From: Diadema setosum
Taxonomy: Eukaryota > Echinodermata > Echinoidea > Diadematoida > Diadematidae
Reading direction: 5' to 3'
Length of the DNA stretch: 64,000 bases
NCBI GenBank assembly: GCA_033980235.1
Contig: CM067059.1
Span: 10,798,309 to 10,862,308 of the forward strand
Below, piece by piece: positions 34,657 through 47,700 of this stretch. Position 1 is the first letter of the stretch. Every line of letters begins with the position of its first letter. The notes under the pieces are model-generated. The model saw only the letters and a list, made by a program, of their open reading frames with translations. It was not told the DNA's origin and did not search any database. The position numbers were made by a program, and so were the translations under genes.

Positions 34657-35000
34657 ACATGAACATTTGGCACAAGAAGACAAGTGGTACTGGTGTGATG
34701 GACACAATACCAATATGAATGGTGTACCTGCTGAAACCTCTACAGCTGGTAAGCACTGCATGCTCAGTGATATCAGGGAGGTTTTTGATTTTACCCAGAA
34801 AGTTTGCACATACAAGGCCATAATTCATGTGATCTACTATCCTAAATTTGCATAATGCTGATTCAGACTTCCTCGGTAAAACTCTTGTGCAATTAACATC
34901 ACATATGTGTAGTATTACTACTCTCTTGTGTACTCCTGGGAAATACTATATCCAGACTGGGATATCACCAGGAAAATGTCCATGGTAGTATAAAGTTAAC

Positions 35001-35153
35001 CTGGGGCCCGTTTCATAAAACTTGTCATCAGTGACAACTGCCACATTTCTATGACAAATTTGCTCTCAGCCAATCAGATGCAAGGATTTCAGTAGCTAAT
35101 CACAACTATGACAACTTGTCACTGATGACAAGCTTTATGAAACAGGGCCCCAG
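35001..35153. mobile_element. MITE with CTGGGGCCCGTTTCATAAA ends
   Basis: CTGGGGCCCGTTTCAT ... ATGAAACAGGGCCCCAG, with inner arms CTTGTCATCAGTGACAA / TTGTCACTGATGACAAG. 153 bp, between COQ8A and FBXW. Confidence 0.8.
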
Positions 35154-35340
35154 AATATTACCAGTCTGAACACGTGAATTACCCTTATCTATACTATAAT
35201 GTGGAAATTTTGAAGGCAGTTATCATCTGATGAGGCAGTTGGTAAGTAGTTTTGTTAAGAGGTCCACAATCCTTACGGCTATACCATATTCTATACCAAT
35301 TAAATGAAAATCATAGATAAGCTAATCACAAACAAGGCTC

Positions 35341-35904
35341 AGAAGATTAAAGTTGTGATTTAATCCAGCCCCACTCTTCCCATACCCTCCCCCCCCCCTA
35401 AAAAAATGAGCATGATAATTGAAACAAAAATTGAATCAAGGTGATGATATTGAAAGCACAGCTGCATGAACTCCTCCATCCCCGTCTGGTACCAGTACCT
35501 CTGTCAAATGCAATTATAATCTTGAAAATGAGATTTAATCCAGCCCTCAACTTCTCCTATCCCCCCCCCACCCCCTCAAAAAAAAGGAGAAATAAATAAA
35601 TAGCTATGGAAAGAAAAAAACAAAAAACAAAATGAGTCGAGGTGACGATACTAAAGCACAGCAGTAGGTACTCCTCCATACCGTCTACATATGTACCAGT
35701 AGCTTTGGGGAATGCAATAATAATCTTGAAAACGACATTCAAATTTTATCAAGCTCCCATCTTCCCTACCCCTTCCCCCCCCCCCCAAAAAAAAGAGAAA
35801 ATAATTATTTATAATGATAATAGATTGATTTTGAAAGATGAGTCAAGGTGATGATACTGAAAGCACAGCTGCACAAACTCCTCCTCCTCCTCCTCCTTCT
35901 CCAT
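35341..35904 (-). repeat. Decayed tandem array of about 203-bp units in the FBXW 3' region, sharing the end of the last coding exon
   Basis: Three units begin with GAGTCAAGGTGATGATACTG-like sequence at 35433, 35634 and 35840, spaced 201 and 206 bp, with a partial unit from 35341. Each continues with an ACTCCTCC stretch, a CCAGTA-like stretch, then TGCAAT-n-ATAATCTTGAAA. The last unit runs into the FBXW stop-codon region. On the minus strand the corresponding peptides are KIVIASPEAPGT (gene), KIIIAFPKATGT (unit 2) and KIIIAFDRGTGT (unit 1), with the same spacing. Poly-C/poly-A tracts separate the units. Two ATTAAA signals on the minus strand (35534-35539, 35359-35364) lie in the array and could serve as FBXW polyadenylation signals. 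Confidence 0.75.
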
Positions 35905-38900
35905 CTACCAGTAGCTGAGAATGGTGACCGTCCCTGGAGCTTCGGGGGATGCAATCACAATCTTGGTATCACTGGTCCACATGAGATGCAGGAGGCTTGG
36001 GTTTCTATGGACCACATTCAGCTGTCTTCCATCCTGAAGAAAACATATGAATATATTGATGGATACATTATTATACCCATGAATAATACAAACAGATTGA
36101 AAGATAATTGAATTACACAAGAAAATGAACTAAGAGAGAGGTAGATGGACAGACAGAGAGACAAGAGAATAAATAAAATAGGTGTGTGAATAGATAGACG
36201 GATAGAGAGAGAGATGATAAGAGAAGTAAATGAAGAGAGAGGTAGATGGATGAAGACAAATAGACAATAAAGATAAGTAAATGAAGTGAGAGGAATGTGG
36301 ATAGATAGATGGATAGAGAGAGATAGGAGAAATAAGGGAAGAGAGGTATGTGGATAGATAGATGGACAGAGAGAGAGAATGATAAGAGATATAAATGAAG
36401 AGATAAGTGGATAGAAAGATTGATCGAAAAATTATGAGAGGAATAAAAGAGGTAGATGGACAGACTGATAGAAAGATAGATTATAGGAGAAATGAATTAA
36501 GAGAAAGATAGATGGATAGATAGAGAGAAAGAGAAGATAAAAGAACGAGTAAGGGATAGGTAGATGGATAGACTGATCGAGAGATAAATTATAGGAGAAA
36601 TAAATTAAGAGAAAGTAGATGGATAGATAGAAGGAGGGAGAAAAAGAAGATAAAAGAAACAATAAGAGATACTGTATGTAGATGGATAGATGTAGAAAGA
36701 CAGAGAGAGATGGTCAGAAATGATGATGGGTTAATAGGATGGATGGATGGGCAGACAGCGAGGTAAACAAACAAATGAATAAATAGGTGAATGTAGATAT
36801 TACAATCAACCCTGGCAATGCATCCAAAATCAGGCAATGCATTAGCCAAGGTGGGCTGTATTAAAACAAAGGGAGAGTGCATTCAGCATTGATGAAACAA
36901 CTGAACTGTTATTGTTTCATAAAATTCAGGTCAAAAGTACAGTCAGAGACAGGAAACCTAAATTTTCCAGTGTCTCCTACTAACAATGCCAAAAATTGCC
37001 CAGTTTAATGTTCTGGTATCAGCGAGTGTTGATCTAACAACTTTTCATTCATAAACTGAGTAAGGTGCTGGAAAAAAAGAAAAAAAAAGAAAAAGCCCAC
37101 TCCACAACAACAGCAGTAGCAACAAACAAACTGTTTATACTTGTGCAAAAAAAAAAAAAAAAAAATCTACAGTACATTCAGTTATCGATCTGATCCTGCA
37201 TGTAAAAAGGCAAGAGCATGATAGGCTTTGATTAATAATATATCTGTGAAGCCACTCTAAAGGAGTACTGAAAAATTGTGGTGAAACCCATAATGAATGA
37301 GAAAGTGGTCCTCTCAATATCCTGTCATTTTCTGAGCAAAATAATTTGTTCTCAAGATTAAAGATGCAAAATGAAAGTGATTTTGAGTACAAAAGTTGGT
37401 AATTGCAGATTGAGAATACCATTGTGGATGTTACAAGGTAGATTGTTTTTTTTTTTCTTGAAAGTATGCAATCTTGTGTTAACATCATGTGGCATTAAAT
37501 GTTTATTAAAGAGATGGTGATAACAAATATGAGCAAAGAGAATTTTGTTATTGGTGTGGTGGTGAGTGTTGTGGTGTGATGCAAACTTTAAACTAAAAGG
37601 AAATTTCATTATAATATGAGGTCAACCAGGATTGCTGATTCTATCTATGTATGAAAACGAGACCAGCTAAATTCAATGATTAAATGGTAAATGGAATTCT
37701 CCTTGTAAAAAGTGGTACCTCATTGTAAGCAAGCTCATAATATTAGTGATCATATCACTGTTTTCTTTCAGATGTCATGCCCATTATGTGCAAATGGTGC
37801 CATATGTACTTAAGTGTGATCCACAATTTCCAAGTAGGTTTTCAGTCTACCTGCAATAATAATCTAAAATCTGTGACCTCCAATCTACAATCCAAGGGTG
37901 AATTTATCTTACATGGTTGCTAGGTAAAAAATGCTACACTTAACAGCAAGCAACCATGCAGCTGACAGCTTTAAGTCCCCTCTGAGGGACTTACAGGGGT
38001 ACAACTGCTACTGCCAGCTAGACTTGAACCAGGGACTTCACAATTAAGAATCCATGGTGTTATTCACAGCGTCATAACCTATCTTCATGCAAGTACGAAC
38101 TCACCTTTGCATCCCAGACCACAATTTTCTTGCGGTCACCCCCAGTCACCAGCCTCCCATTGGTCAGACTCAGGCATCGGACCACACCTATGTGTTCCTT
38201 CATCACACTCAGACAAACACCTGTGGGGGGAAACATACACAACAGGTGTACAGTAATACCAATAGGTGTGAGGAACTATTCAGGAGGGGTAAAAAAAAAA
38301 ATGTGCATGTAGTGAGAGAAAGAAAAAAAGAATAACAGGTGTGAAAAACATTAACAATAGGTGGGGTAAAACATAAAACAGGTGCAAAAGCAACATGCAA
38401 ACAGGTGTGAAAAAATACCAGTATACAATGCCTGGAATGCTGTACAGAAGCGGTGTGAAAAATAAATAACAGGTGGAAGCAATGTGCACCATGTGTGAGG
38501 AAATATGCAACAGGTGACTCATTACACTTAAGGATTCAGAATCAACAACTCAGACCTCTCTATCTCTTATGGCTCCCTCTCTGTCCAAAATTATCACAGC
38601 CTGCTTTATATGCACATTCACAGACCTCAACATGCACAGGGATACAATCAACAGAAACAGGGTAATCATTCCATGAAATGATCTCCAAGTAAAAATAACA
38701 AAACACCAAACAAACAAATAAAAACAAAAAGTCTTCAAAGCTTGTTATTAGCCAGGTTCACACGTACATCAATTAGTGGGATACAAATCTCAAGATTTGC
38801 ATCGCGATCGTCATCCAGAGTTTTTTGCACGTGTGGACAGAAAAAACCTGAAAATTAGCGGGATAAGCATCGCGATGCTAATCCCAAGAAATCTTGCGCT

Positions 38901-39467
38901 GGTTCGTCAATTAGCGGGATAATTGGCCCCGCGCCGGTATGTGTGAACGGTCGGGATTAGAATAATCTCGAGTTTTTATATCCCATCATGCAATGCGCAC
39001 ATCACAACAGCGAGGCCTCTGCGAGGAGGTCCTTCACCTCTTTGGAGAACAATAACAACAGCGCGCGAACCACACCACTGACGCGTAAAAGACAATGGAC
39101 AAAGGAAAGTGCGCACAGGCAGTGATAGAGAAGGGCGCTGCGTGACCCAGTTTGCAGGCTTTGCTATTATTTCTTTCGGCAATTAGCGGGATAATTTGGT
39201 ACGTGTGGACGCTCGCCAAATTAGCAGGATACCGATCGCGATCGCTATCCCGCTAATTTGGTACGTGTGGACGCTCACAAAAAAACTTGGGATATGGATT
39301 GCGATCGTCATCTCGCTATTTTGTACGTGTGAACCCGGCTATTGAGTGAAGTTTGACGGCATTAGACAGCTTTTTTTTTCTTCTTCTTTAATAATTGCCA
39401 ATATTATGTAAGTTTGGCCTCTGACATTAATGCAGCGACTTTTGACCTTTGATCCCTCGACAAAATG

Positions 39468-39512
<45 letters not shown>

Positions 39513-42500
39513 AATCTCAATAGCAATACACACATCAAGTTTCATCAAATTACCTGAATGTTCTTTCAAGACATTCTAGTAAAAAGAAATCATTACTCAT
39601 GGAAGGATGGGTTATGAATGGATAGATGAATAGACGGACACACAGACAAACAAACAAATCTCACTACCCCACAACACAATGCCTCTTGCACCAGTCCTTG
39701 GTAGAGGCAAAAAAAAAGAAGAAAAAAGATATAACTTACCCTCAAAATTCCATAACCTCACAGTGCTGTCCGCTGAACCTGAGGCTATAACACTGGCATT
39801 GTAATCCACACAATACTGCAATTACAATGGGACAAAAGGCAATGTTTTGTGAGTAAACATTACAGGACAGTACATGCAGTAAATAGTTTCAAAATCATCA
39901 TGTGAAAAGCAACCAGGAAAACATGGGAGATCTTGATGCATGATTTAGAGATCACTTTTTCTACTCCTCTGAGCACTGATTGATACCAAAGGTACGATGT
40001 ACGATAATTTGAATTAAGAATATACCAGTAGCACTTACCATCAATTCAGAATCAGAATAGGGTTTTAAATACATTGTACAGAGTCGGTGAAGCCAAATCA
40101 TTTCTTTTTCATAACAATGGTCATTTTGTGAAACTTTGCATTTAAAAACAGCTTCCTATGTTTCACAATCTATGTCTGTACCCACTAATGTAAATCAAAT
40201 ACTAACAGACATACCAAATATAACAAACCTTCATTTACATTATTTACTTTTACATAGAGACATCATCAAGTGAAGAAAATTTCTCTGATGCCTGTTGTAT
40301 GAGGAAGAAAGGTTCAAGTTATGCACAAATCTTTGTACACTTTGACAAAGTTGAACTTATATGCCACATATGAATATTCATATTCATTGTCATATGAATA
40401 TTCATCTCATTTCCATACTTGACTCCATGGAAATGGTGAAAATATTTCTTACCACTTCATCAGAGTGCCCTTCCAGAGTCTTCACGCAGACTCCAATGTG
40501 TGCGTCCCAGATCTTGATGTGACCATCGCCCCCACCGCTGACGATGATGCGATCGTCAAACTTGCAGCACATCACACCTGAAGAGAGCATGTCCAAGAGA
40601 ACACGGACATATTTCTGGGGGGTGTTTCATGAAGTCGAACTTAATTTAAGATTGACTAAAAATTATGGTATGCCACTGGTTTCCCTGTTCAATTTCATTA
40701 GCCTAATCACCATCCACTTCAAATTATCATTTATGTTTACACAATAATTCCATTGTTATTCATTTTACCTTATATTATCAACTCCTACATGGAAAAGGTC
40801 TCCAAAATCTTCATTTTCATTAGAAAATTGAGCAACATTGAAGGCACACACAGCATACCATAATTTTTAGTCCATCTTAAATCTTAAGTTTGACTTAAAT
40901 TCTTGAATTCTATCTTCTATAAGAAGGGATAGTGAAAAGTAATTATCATCACAAAGACATATCTTCCATAGAGATCGACTGGTGATTATGCAATGAGACA
41001 TGAGTCAATTGTCTTCCTATCTGCGCAGCAGATCTAGTTTGGTACATGCTTTGAATATTTTGAAGTGGTGGCATAGAACATGGGTTCATAGGAAATAAAA
41101 CAGTTGTGACTCCATTTTCTTGAACCTGTTTGGATCTCCCAAACTTTAGTGAGCCTTTCAAGTCATAGCATTTATCACTCATGAATAAGCCAGTTCGGAG
41201 TTCCACTTTGCGCATGAGCAGAAACAAGGTCATTCGGACCAACAGGCATGTTGGTTTTTTATTTCACTGGGATAAGCATCTGTAATGTAATGATTATTCA
41301 TGAAATACTTATAAATGCTGCTTGCCAGCACATCCACCTGGCAGCAAAAGTGGTATTTGGCAATATCAATAGAAAGAGATCGTCAATACATTCAATGCCA
41401 AATAACGAAATGGATGCTTTCCCAAGTGTTAATTCACGGATCATTCTGGTCATCTGGTCGACGCAAGTTCATTCTTTGTTTGAACAGGATCAATTAATTC
41501 CATAAATTGTTATGTAAAGCTTACGCATTATGTCGCTCTAAAACGATTGAAGTGCCCCTAACCGACTGAGAAAAAGGAAAGGTCATTCGGACCAATGTGC
41601 CCATGAGCTAACTCCGAACTGGCTTATTGATGATGAGCTACAGGACAGGGCTCCCAGTTAATCTGCTTACCTTCTGTGTGTCCATGTAGAACATGGAGGC
41701 AGATACCCCTGACCGTATCCCACACTCTGACCGTTGTGTCCCATGACGTACTGACTGCTGTGTCTCCATTAAGTCCCAAGTACTGCCACAAAAACAAGAA
41801 GAGAGAAATGAGGCTGATTGTGGACAATAACTTGCTCTTCTCTGCAGCTGGTGCAAGACTGCGGGACAGATACATACATGTATGCTTGTCCGTTTCAACT
41901 GCATGTGTAGTAATATCATCACTTTAATATTAAAAAAAAATGAAAAAAATGAAGAAACATTTATCACAGAATCTATGTAAAAGGCCAAACTTTCATGTTA
42001 AAGGCAATGAAAAAAAAAACCTTAACAACAATAAAGACGTTTTTAATACAATAAGAAGCTTTAAATTTTATTTTGTGATTGTCTATTTGTTTTGTTTTTT
42101 TTGTTTGGTTGTTTGTTTGTTTGTTTTTACTTGATGGTGGATTCAATCCTCCTGATAAATGATGCATCACGCTTTACCCTGGGGTACCGTAGTACCCCAG
42201 GTAACCGTGTTGTGTAGCGCCACCTCAAATCCACTCGAGGACAGCCAGAGAAAAATGCATGCACTGCGTGTGTGTACATAGTCATTCCCATGCCACTGCA
42301 TGTTATACTATGCGTGCATGGAAGCTGCAATACCATAGCGTGCGGTGGCTAGCGCTAGCTCCAGCACCAAAATAATTTCCTCTTTTTGGCACCCACGGTA
42401 CAACCTTTAACAAAAAAATAATAATTCAACAAAATGGCTGATTTTTGTTTGGTACCCCGGAATCCCATTTATGTCATCAAATGGTGCATATTGCTTTATA

Positions 42501-44228
42501 CCTGTTGTTTATTTTTCACACCTCTTATATGTGGCATTCAATTCATTGTTCATTTTTTTTTTTCACACCTGTTGTATATTTTGTCAAACCCACTGTTTGT
42601 TTTTTTAACACCTGTTAAGTTTGTGCCCCCCCTCCCATGTGGCATTCCATGTGGCATTCCATGTGTTGTATAGTTTTTTTTCATACCTCCTGTATGTTGT
42701 CTTGATTTACACCTGTTGTATGTTTTGTCAAACCCATTATCTATTTTTTAACACCCGTCATTTTTGTGTCCCCCCTTCCATGTGGCATTCCATGTGTTGT
42801 ATATATTTTTCTTTTCACACCTGATGTATTGTGTAAACTTACACCTGTTGCATGACTGCAAAACCCATTGTTTTGCAAAACCCATTGTTTTTCCAAACCC
42901 ATTGTTTATCATGTTAACACCTGTTGTTTTGAAAGCATTTTAAATGCACTGCACATGCACTGCCAATGGAACTGGTTAATACAAGGTTGAAATGAATCAC
43001 ATGATAAATCAAATGTTGCTAACACTATTCAATTGAAAAATGCTTTGGGCACAGGAATAAATATTCTTTAACAACTGGTAACATGTACATCAATGATGCG
43101 GATAATGAATGATGTGATATTGAAGTATCAAAATAAATACAAACCTGTATGTCATCACTGTGTCCTCGAAGCACATGCTTACAACCACCGCCAGGCCATG
43201 ACCAAACCCTTATTGATCTAAAGAAATAAAATCAAGACACACATAAGGTGTGGTCAGACTGGAAAAAGATCAAAAAGTTTAAGATCACAAAGCCTTCATC
43301 ATCTTTTGTCGTCCGGTCACACTGGCCGCCAAATTTCTTGATCTTTGGATCAAGAGGTTTTGGTCATTAGTGCGGGTGCGCAAGGAAGAAGAAAGAGCGC
43401 GCCACCTGATGGCTAGTGATTGTGATGAACAATAAGCACCTTTACAACACAGTAGCTGTGCACTTTGGAGGCACTGTCTGCACACAAGTGGTGGACTAGT
43501 CACGTGACAAAGATCACAAAATTTCAGTTTCTAGAGGTCACACTGGCAAATGATCAAGAAGTTTGGCAGGGGTAAGTGAAATATCCCTAGTTGGAGTGAA
43601 AAGTTTTGCAGGAAGTTTGCAGTCACACTGGCAAAATCACAGATCACAAAATTTCAGTTTCTAGCAGTCACACTGGCAAATGATCAAGAAGTTTGGCAGG
43701 GGTAAGGGAAATATCCCTAGTTGGAGTGAAAAGTTTTGCAGGAAGTTTGCAGTCACACTGGCAAAATTTTGAGATCTTAAAGATCATGATCTTAAACTTC
43801 TTGATCTTCTGGCAGTCTGGCCATGCTTCTAGATGGGAGAGCTTTAACTTACAAGACACTGAGAATGACAAATCTGAGAACTTGATGTACTGCAGCTTCA
43901 TCAATATCAGAACTACTCTTTGGCTTAACTGACAAAACTCTGAGGGAATCATTCTTTAAAAATAAAAAGTATTGATTGAAAAACAGTGGTTTCAAAAGGA
44001 TGCAAATCAATACACAGTCACAGAAATTCAACAGGATAATGAGATTTTCAAAAAATCTGAACTCAGCTTTGTTCATATCATACTTCAGTCATCTTCAAGT
44101 TCACAATGGAAATTGAAACAAATTCCACATATTTGTTGAAGGGTACTGAATAGATCTGGCTTCAGCTGCTTAATTGAATTGCTATATTCTTTTGTTATTG
44201 ACAAATTGATAGACAGACATACATGCAT

Positions 44229-44259
<31 letters not shown>

Positions 44260-44735
44260 CACACACACACACACACACACACAAATAACTCCTAGAAGCT
44301 TGTCATAAAAAGATATACTAATGTGAACCATATCATATCACTGATTTATGATCAGGTTACGAGTATTGGAGGAAAACTAGTGTTTATTTGATTTTGTTCA
44401 TTACCAGTTGTTCATTTTTGTATTTCACTTTGATAAACTATACAAAAACAATGCATGGCCACAAAGAACAAGCAGACATGTATCAACATGTAATAACAAT
44501 ACACTTCCCCATGCAAGCAACCAACATATCAAATAACAGTTAATAAGAAAATGAAAGAAAAGCCAAGTTTTTAGGTAGGTACTACTGATATCATAAATTC
44601 ATTGAAGAGACAAGAGAACAATGCTACTCAGTAGATTCCCCATGACATTTCATCCAGTACAAGGAGGTCTATCAAAAAGTTAAATGATTGACTTGTTGAC
44701 AACAACAACAACAACAACAACAAAAATGAAAAGAA

Positions 44736-44788
<53 letters not shown>

Positions 44789-47700
44789 TCTCTGCATAAA
44801 ATGTGCATTTTCCTTAAAGGAGAAATATGAATACAAAGTGCACTGACCTATCGCTTGAGGCACTGACAATCATGTCGCCACGGAAACACACATGATCCAC
44901 TGATCCATTGTGACCCGAAAGTGATTTTAAGCACCGCCCTGTCTTCATCTCGAAGACACGTATGAGCCGATCTCCGCTGCCTGTTACTAGGAGGCCATAC
45001 TAAGTAATGTGTGGAATGCAAAAAATCATCAATTGGACAAACAATTCCTCTATTTTTGTCTCTCATTATAATGACATTGAAAACAAAGATCATATATGTC
45101 ATGGAAAACTGCATCAATCATCACCTGACATCCTTCTGAGCAAATATAAAATGATTTTGATTTTGATTTTGAAATACCAGTAGTCAAACAGTGTAATATC
45201 ACAATGGGAACTCTGATCACTTTCTTTTCTTTTAATCTGTGCCCCTGACCATAGGTATATTTCTTGTTGTTTTTTTTTAAATTCATTTTTCTTCTGTCTT
45301 TTGAGGGGAGAGGGGGCACATGTATTTTTTTTTTATTTTTTAATTTTCAAATTTCTAGCAAAATGAAAGAGCACTTGACTTACCTCTTCAGAAAGTACGG
45401 GCAAAAATGTCATCCTCAACATGTGTCAATAACAAGTCAAGGGAATGTGTACTTTTCATTAAAAAAGAAATGACTCCTTTTTTCTTTTCTTTTTTATTGG
45501 TGGAATTCTCATATATTTGTGTGAAATTGTCTTTTAAGTAGACATCAAAACTACCTCACCTTCATCTTGAGGCAAGTTACGGCATCGGTGTGGGCATCTA
45601 TGACGTTGATGCATTCCAGGGTGAACATGCTCCATATCCTGACTGTTCTGTCTCTACTCCCACTCACAATCAGAGTGCCTGATAAAGCAATATGAGTAGA
45701 TGAATATATATGTTTAATTCTTACATAAAATATGTATTTCACAAATGTATATGTTTTTATATAACTCATACTTAAAAGTATAGCTTTAAAAAAACATTCA
45801 CACATATCAAAACATTATTGACCTTAGCTCAATTTGGTGCCTGTTCTTCAGAACTAAGAGAAAAAAAACTTTGAAAGATATTGCTAACTAATTGTAAAAA
45901 GCTATGAAATATTAATATACTTCTCAAGTACTTTTCCTCTTAAGAACTCTTTTTAGAACTGTTATATTTCTGGAATCAATCATACATATTTTTTCTTAGA
46001 TGTTTAAGTACAACACAGAGAGGAAATAGTAATACAGAGTGTGACATGAAATGATGTCTAGATCTAAATCAAAGAATATACAAAGTACTACTGTCCTCAC
46101 CATCGCAGTCAAGACAGGTGACTGTTTCACGGTGACCCCTCAAAGCTGGGACCACCTTGTAGCGGCCCAGGGCCCAGTTGAGGTCCAGATGATGGGCCCT
46201 CATGTAGACCTCTTTCCACCTGCATGTTGACTGAAGGGAATTTAACTCTGGACTAATAGCACCTGCATGGCAAAGTTGAAGAAGGAAAGGGACAGTCAAA
46301 TGTTTTCAGTAATGAATTAACCCTTTGGGACATACTTATCATCTTCTATTTTCAAATGTGGAATCAAAAGGGGCCAGAGCTTTTGATCCTAGCAGAATCT
46401 CCATCAGAAGCAAAGTTATATTCATAAATGTCTGACATTTTAGCCTCAGAAACATAAAAACTTACATATCAGGAGCTTTACACAAGTACGCCTGTATCAT
46501 TATTTCTTTTTTTCAAGGCTTGATACAAATAAGAAACCACACTTCTCTACACATTTGGTTTCCCCCTTACAAGTGAATGATTGATTACACATTTGCAGAT
46601 AGATAAAATAGACACAGATTTTGCACCCCCCTCCCTTAGAGAATTCCTGGATCTTCCCCTGTGCATCAACAGCATATCTAGGTAACTCATTATAAGTTTT
46701 TCCAAGGTCTATGCCTTTAGTAATAGAGACTGCATTGCACACAAAGCAATGCCATAATTCTTTACACCTTCCCCAAAATTTGTTTGTTCAGAGTCATTTT
46801 CAAAGAATGTATGTATTATGGATATGCAATTCAACCACAGCTTATGGCACATAAAAGGATTCAGATGAAATTTTGTGCATAATGGCTACCTCCACATGTG
46901 ACACCCGAACCGTTGATGACAGAGTCAAATGTGAACGTCGGCGAAGTGTTGGCAATACTGGTCTGATGTGGACTGAAGGGGCGCTCTTGACACAAGTCGT
47001 GAATGCTACCATAATGGAGCCAATTTTTCCTCTGACAGTGGTGATGCCTGGAGATAGAGAAAAACAAAACTCAGATGTTAATTTATTTTTTTTCACCAGA
47101 TAAAAAGAAACGTTGAGTGACTGCCAAAGAATTGGTTTCTCATTACAAATTAGCTTAAAGCGAGCCCTTTCAGAGAATGTGCTTGCCTTTCATTCAAGAT
47201 CTTGTCATACATTTCAGTTTAACTGTCACACAAGAACTTGACTATTTGTTTCGTACTTATGCCCCAGACTTTTGCCCCAGACTTTTGCACCAGTGGAAAG
47301 TTTGAAACCCATGTACATTACTCATAATTCAAATAGAGAGAATATTACGGGACAACAACTTTACAATTTGAAAAAAAAAAATCTTCTTGAGGTTAAGTAA
47401 ATCATGCTCTAGACTTCATTTTAGAACAGATGACGAAAATGAAATAATTTCAGAGTACACTGTACAGGTTTATGGTGGAATAACACTTCTAAGTTGTTTA
47501 CAACATCAATTGTAGACAAAGGCATGTTTAATCACAGCACTGGGTATTAAATTACATTAGGTTTTGATTGAAGTGGAAACCCAGTTTAAGGACAAAATCT
47601 AAAACTGACAATTTGGGGGATTTCATAGACAGCTGAAGCCTCTCATGTGTGTTCACTTTATAAACTTGCCCAAGCATTCCTGGTCATAACAGCATCCACA

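Noticed and set aside
36432..36882. Reverse frames rich in SIYLS/HLFIHLF
   Set aside because: Low-complexity translation of the GATA/GAGA simple repeat.
42178..42201. CCTGGGGTAC/GTACCCCAGG palindrome as a possible regulatory site
   Set aside because: No neighbouring motif or conserved context; most likely a remnant of a foldback element.
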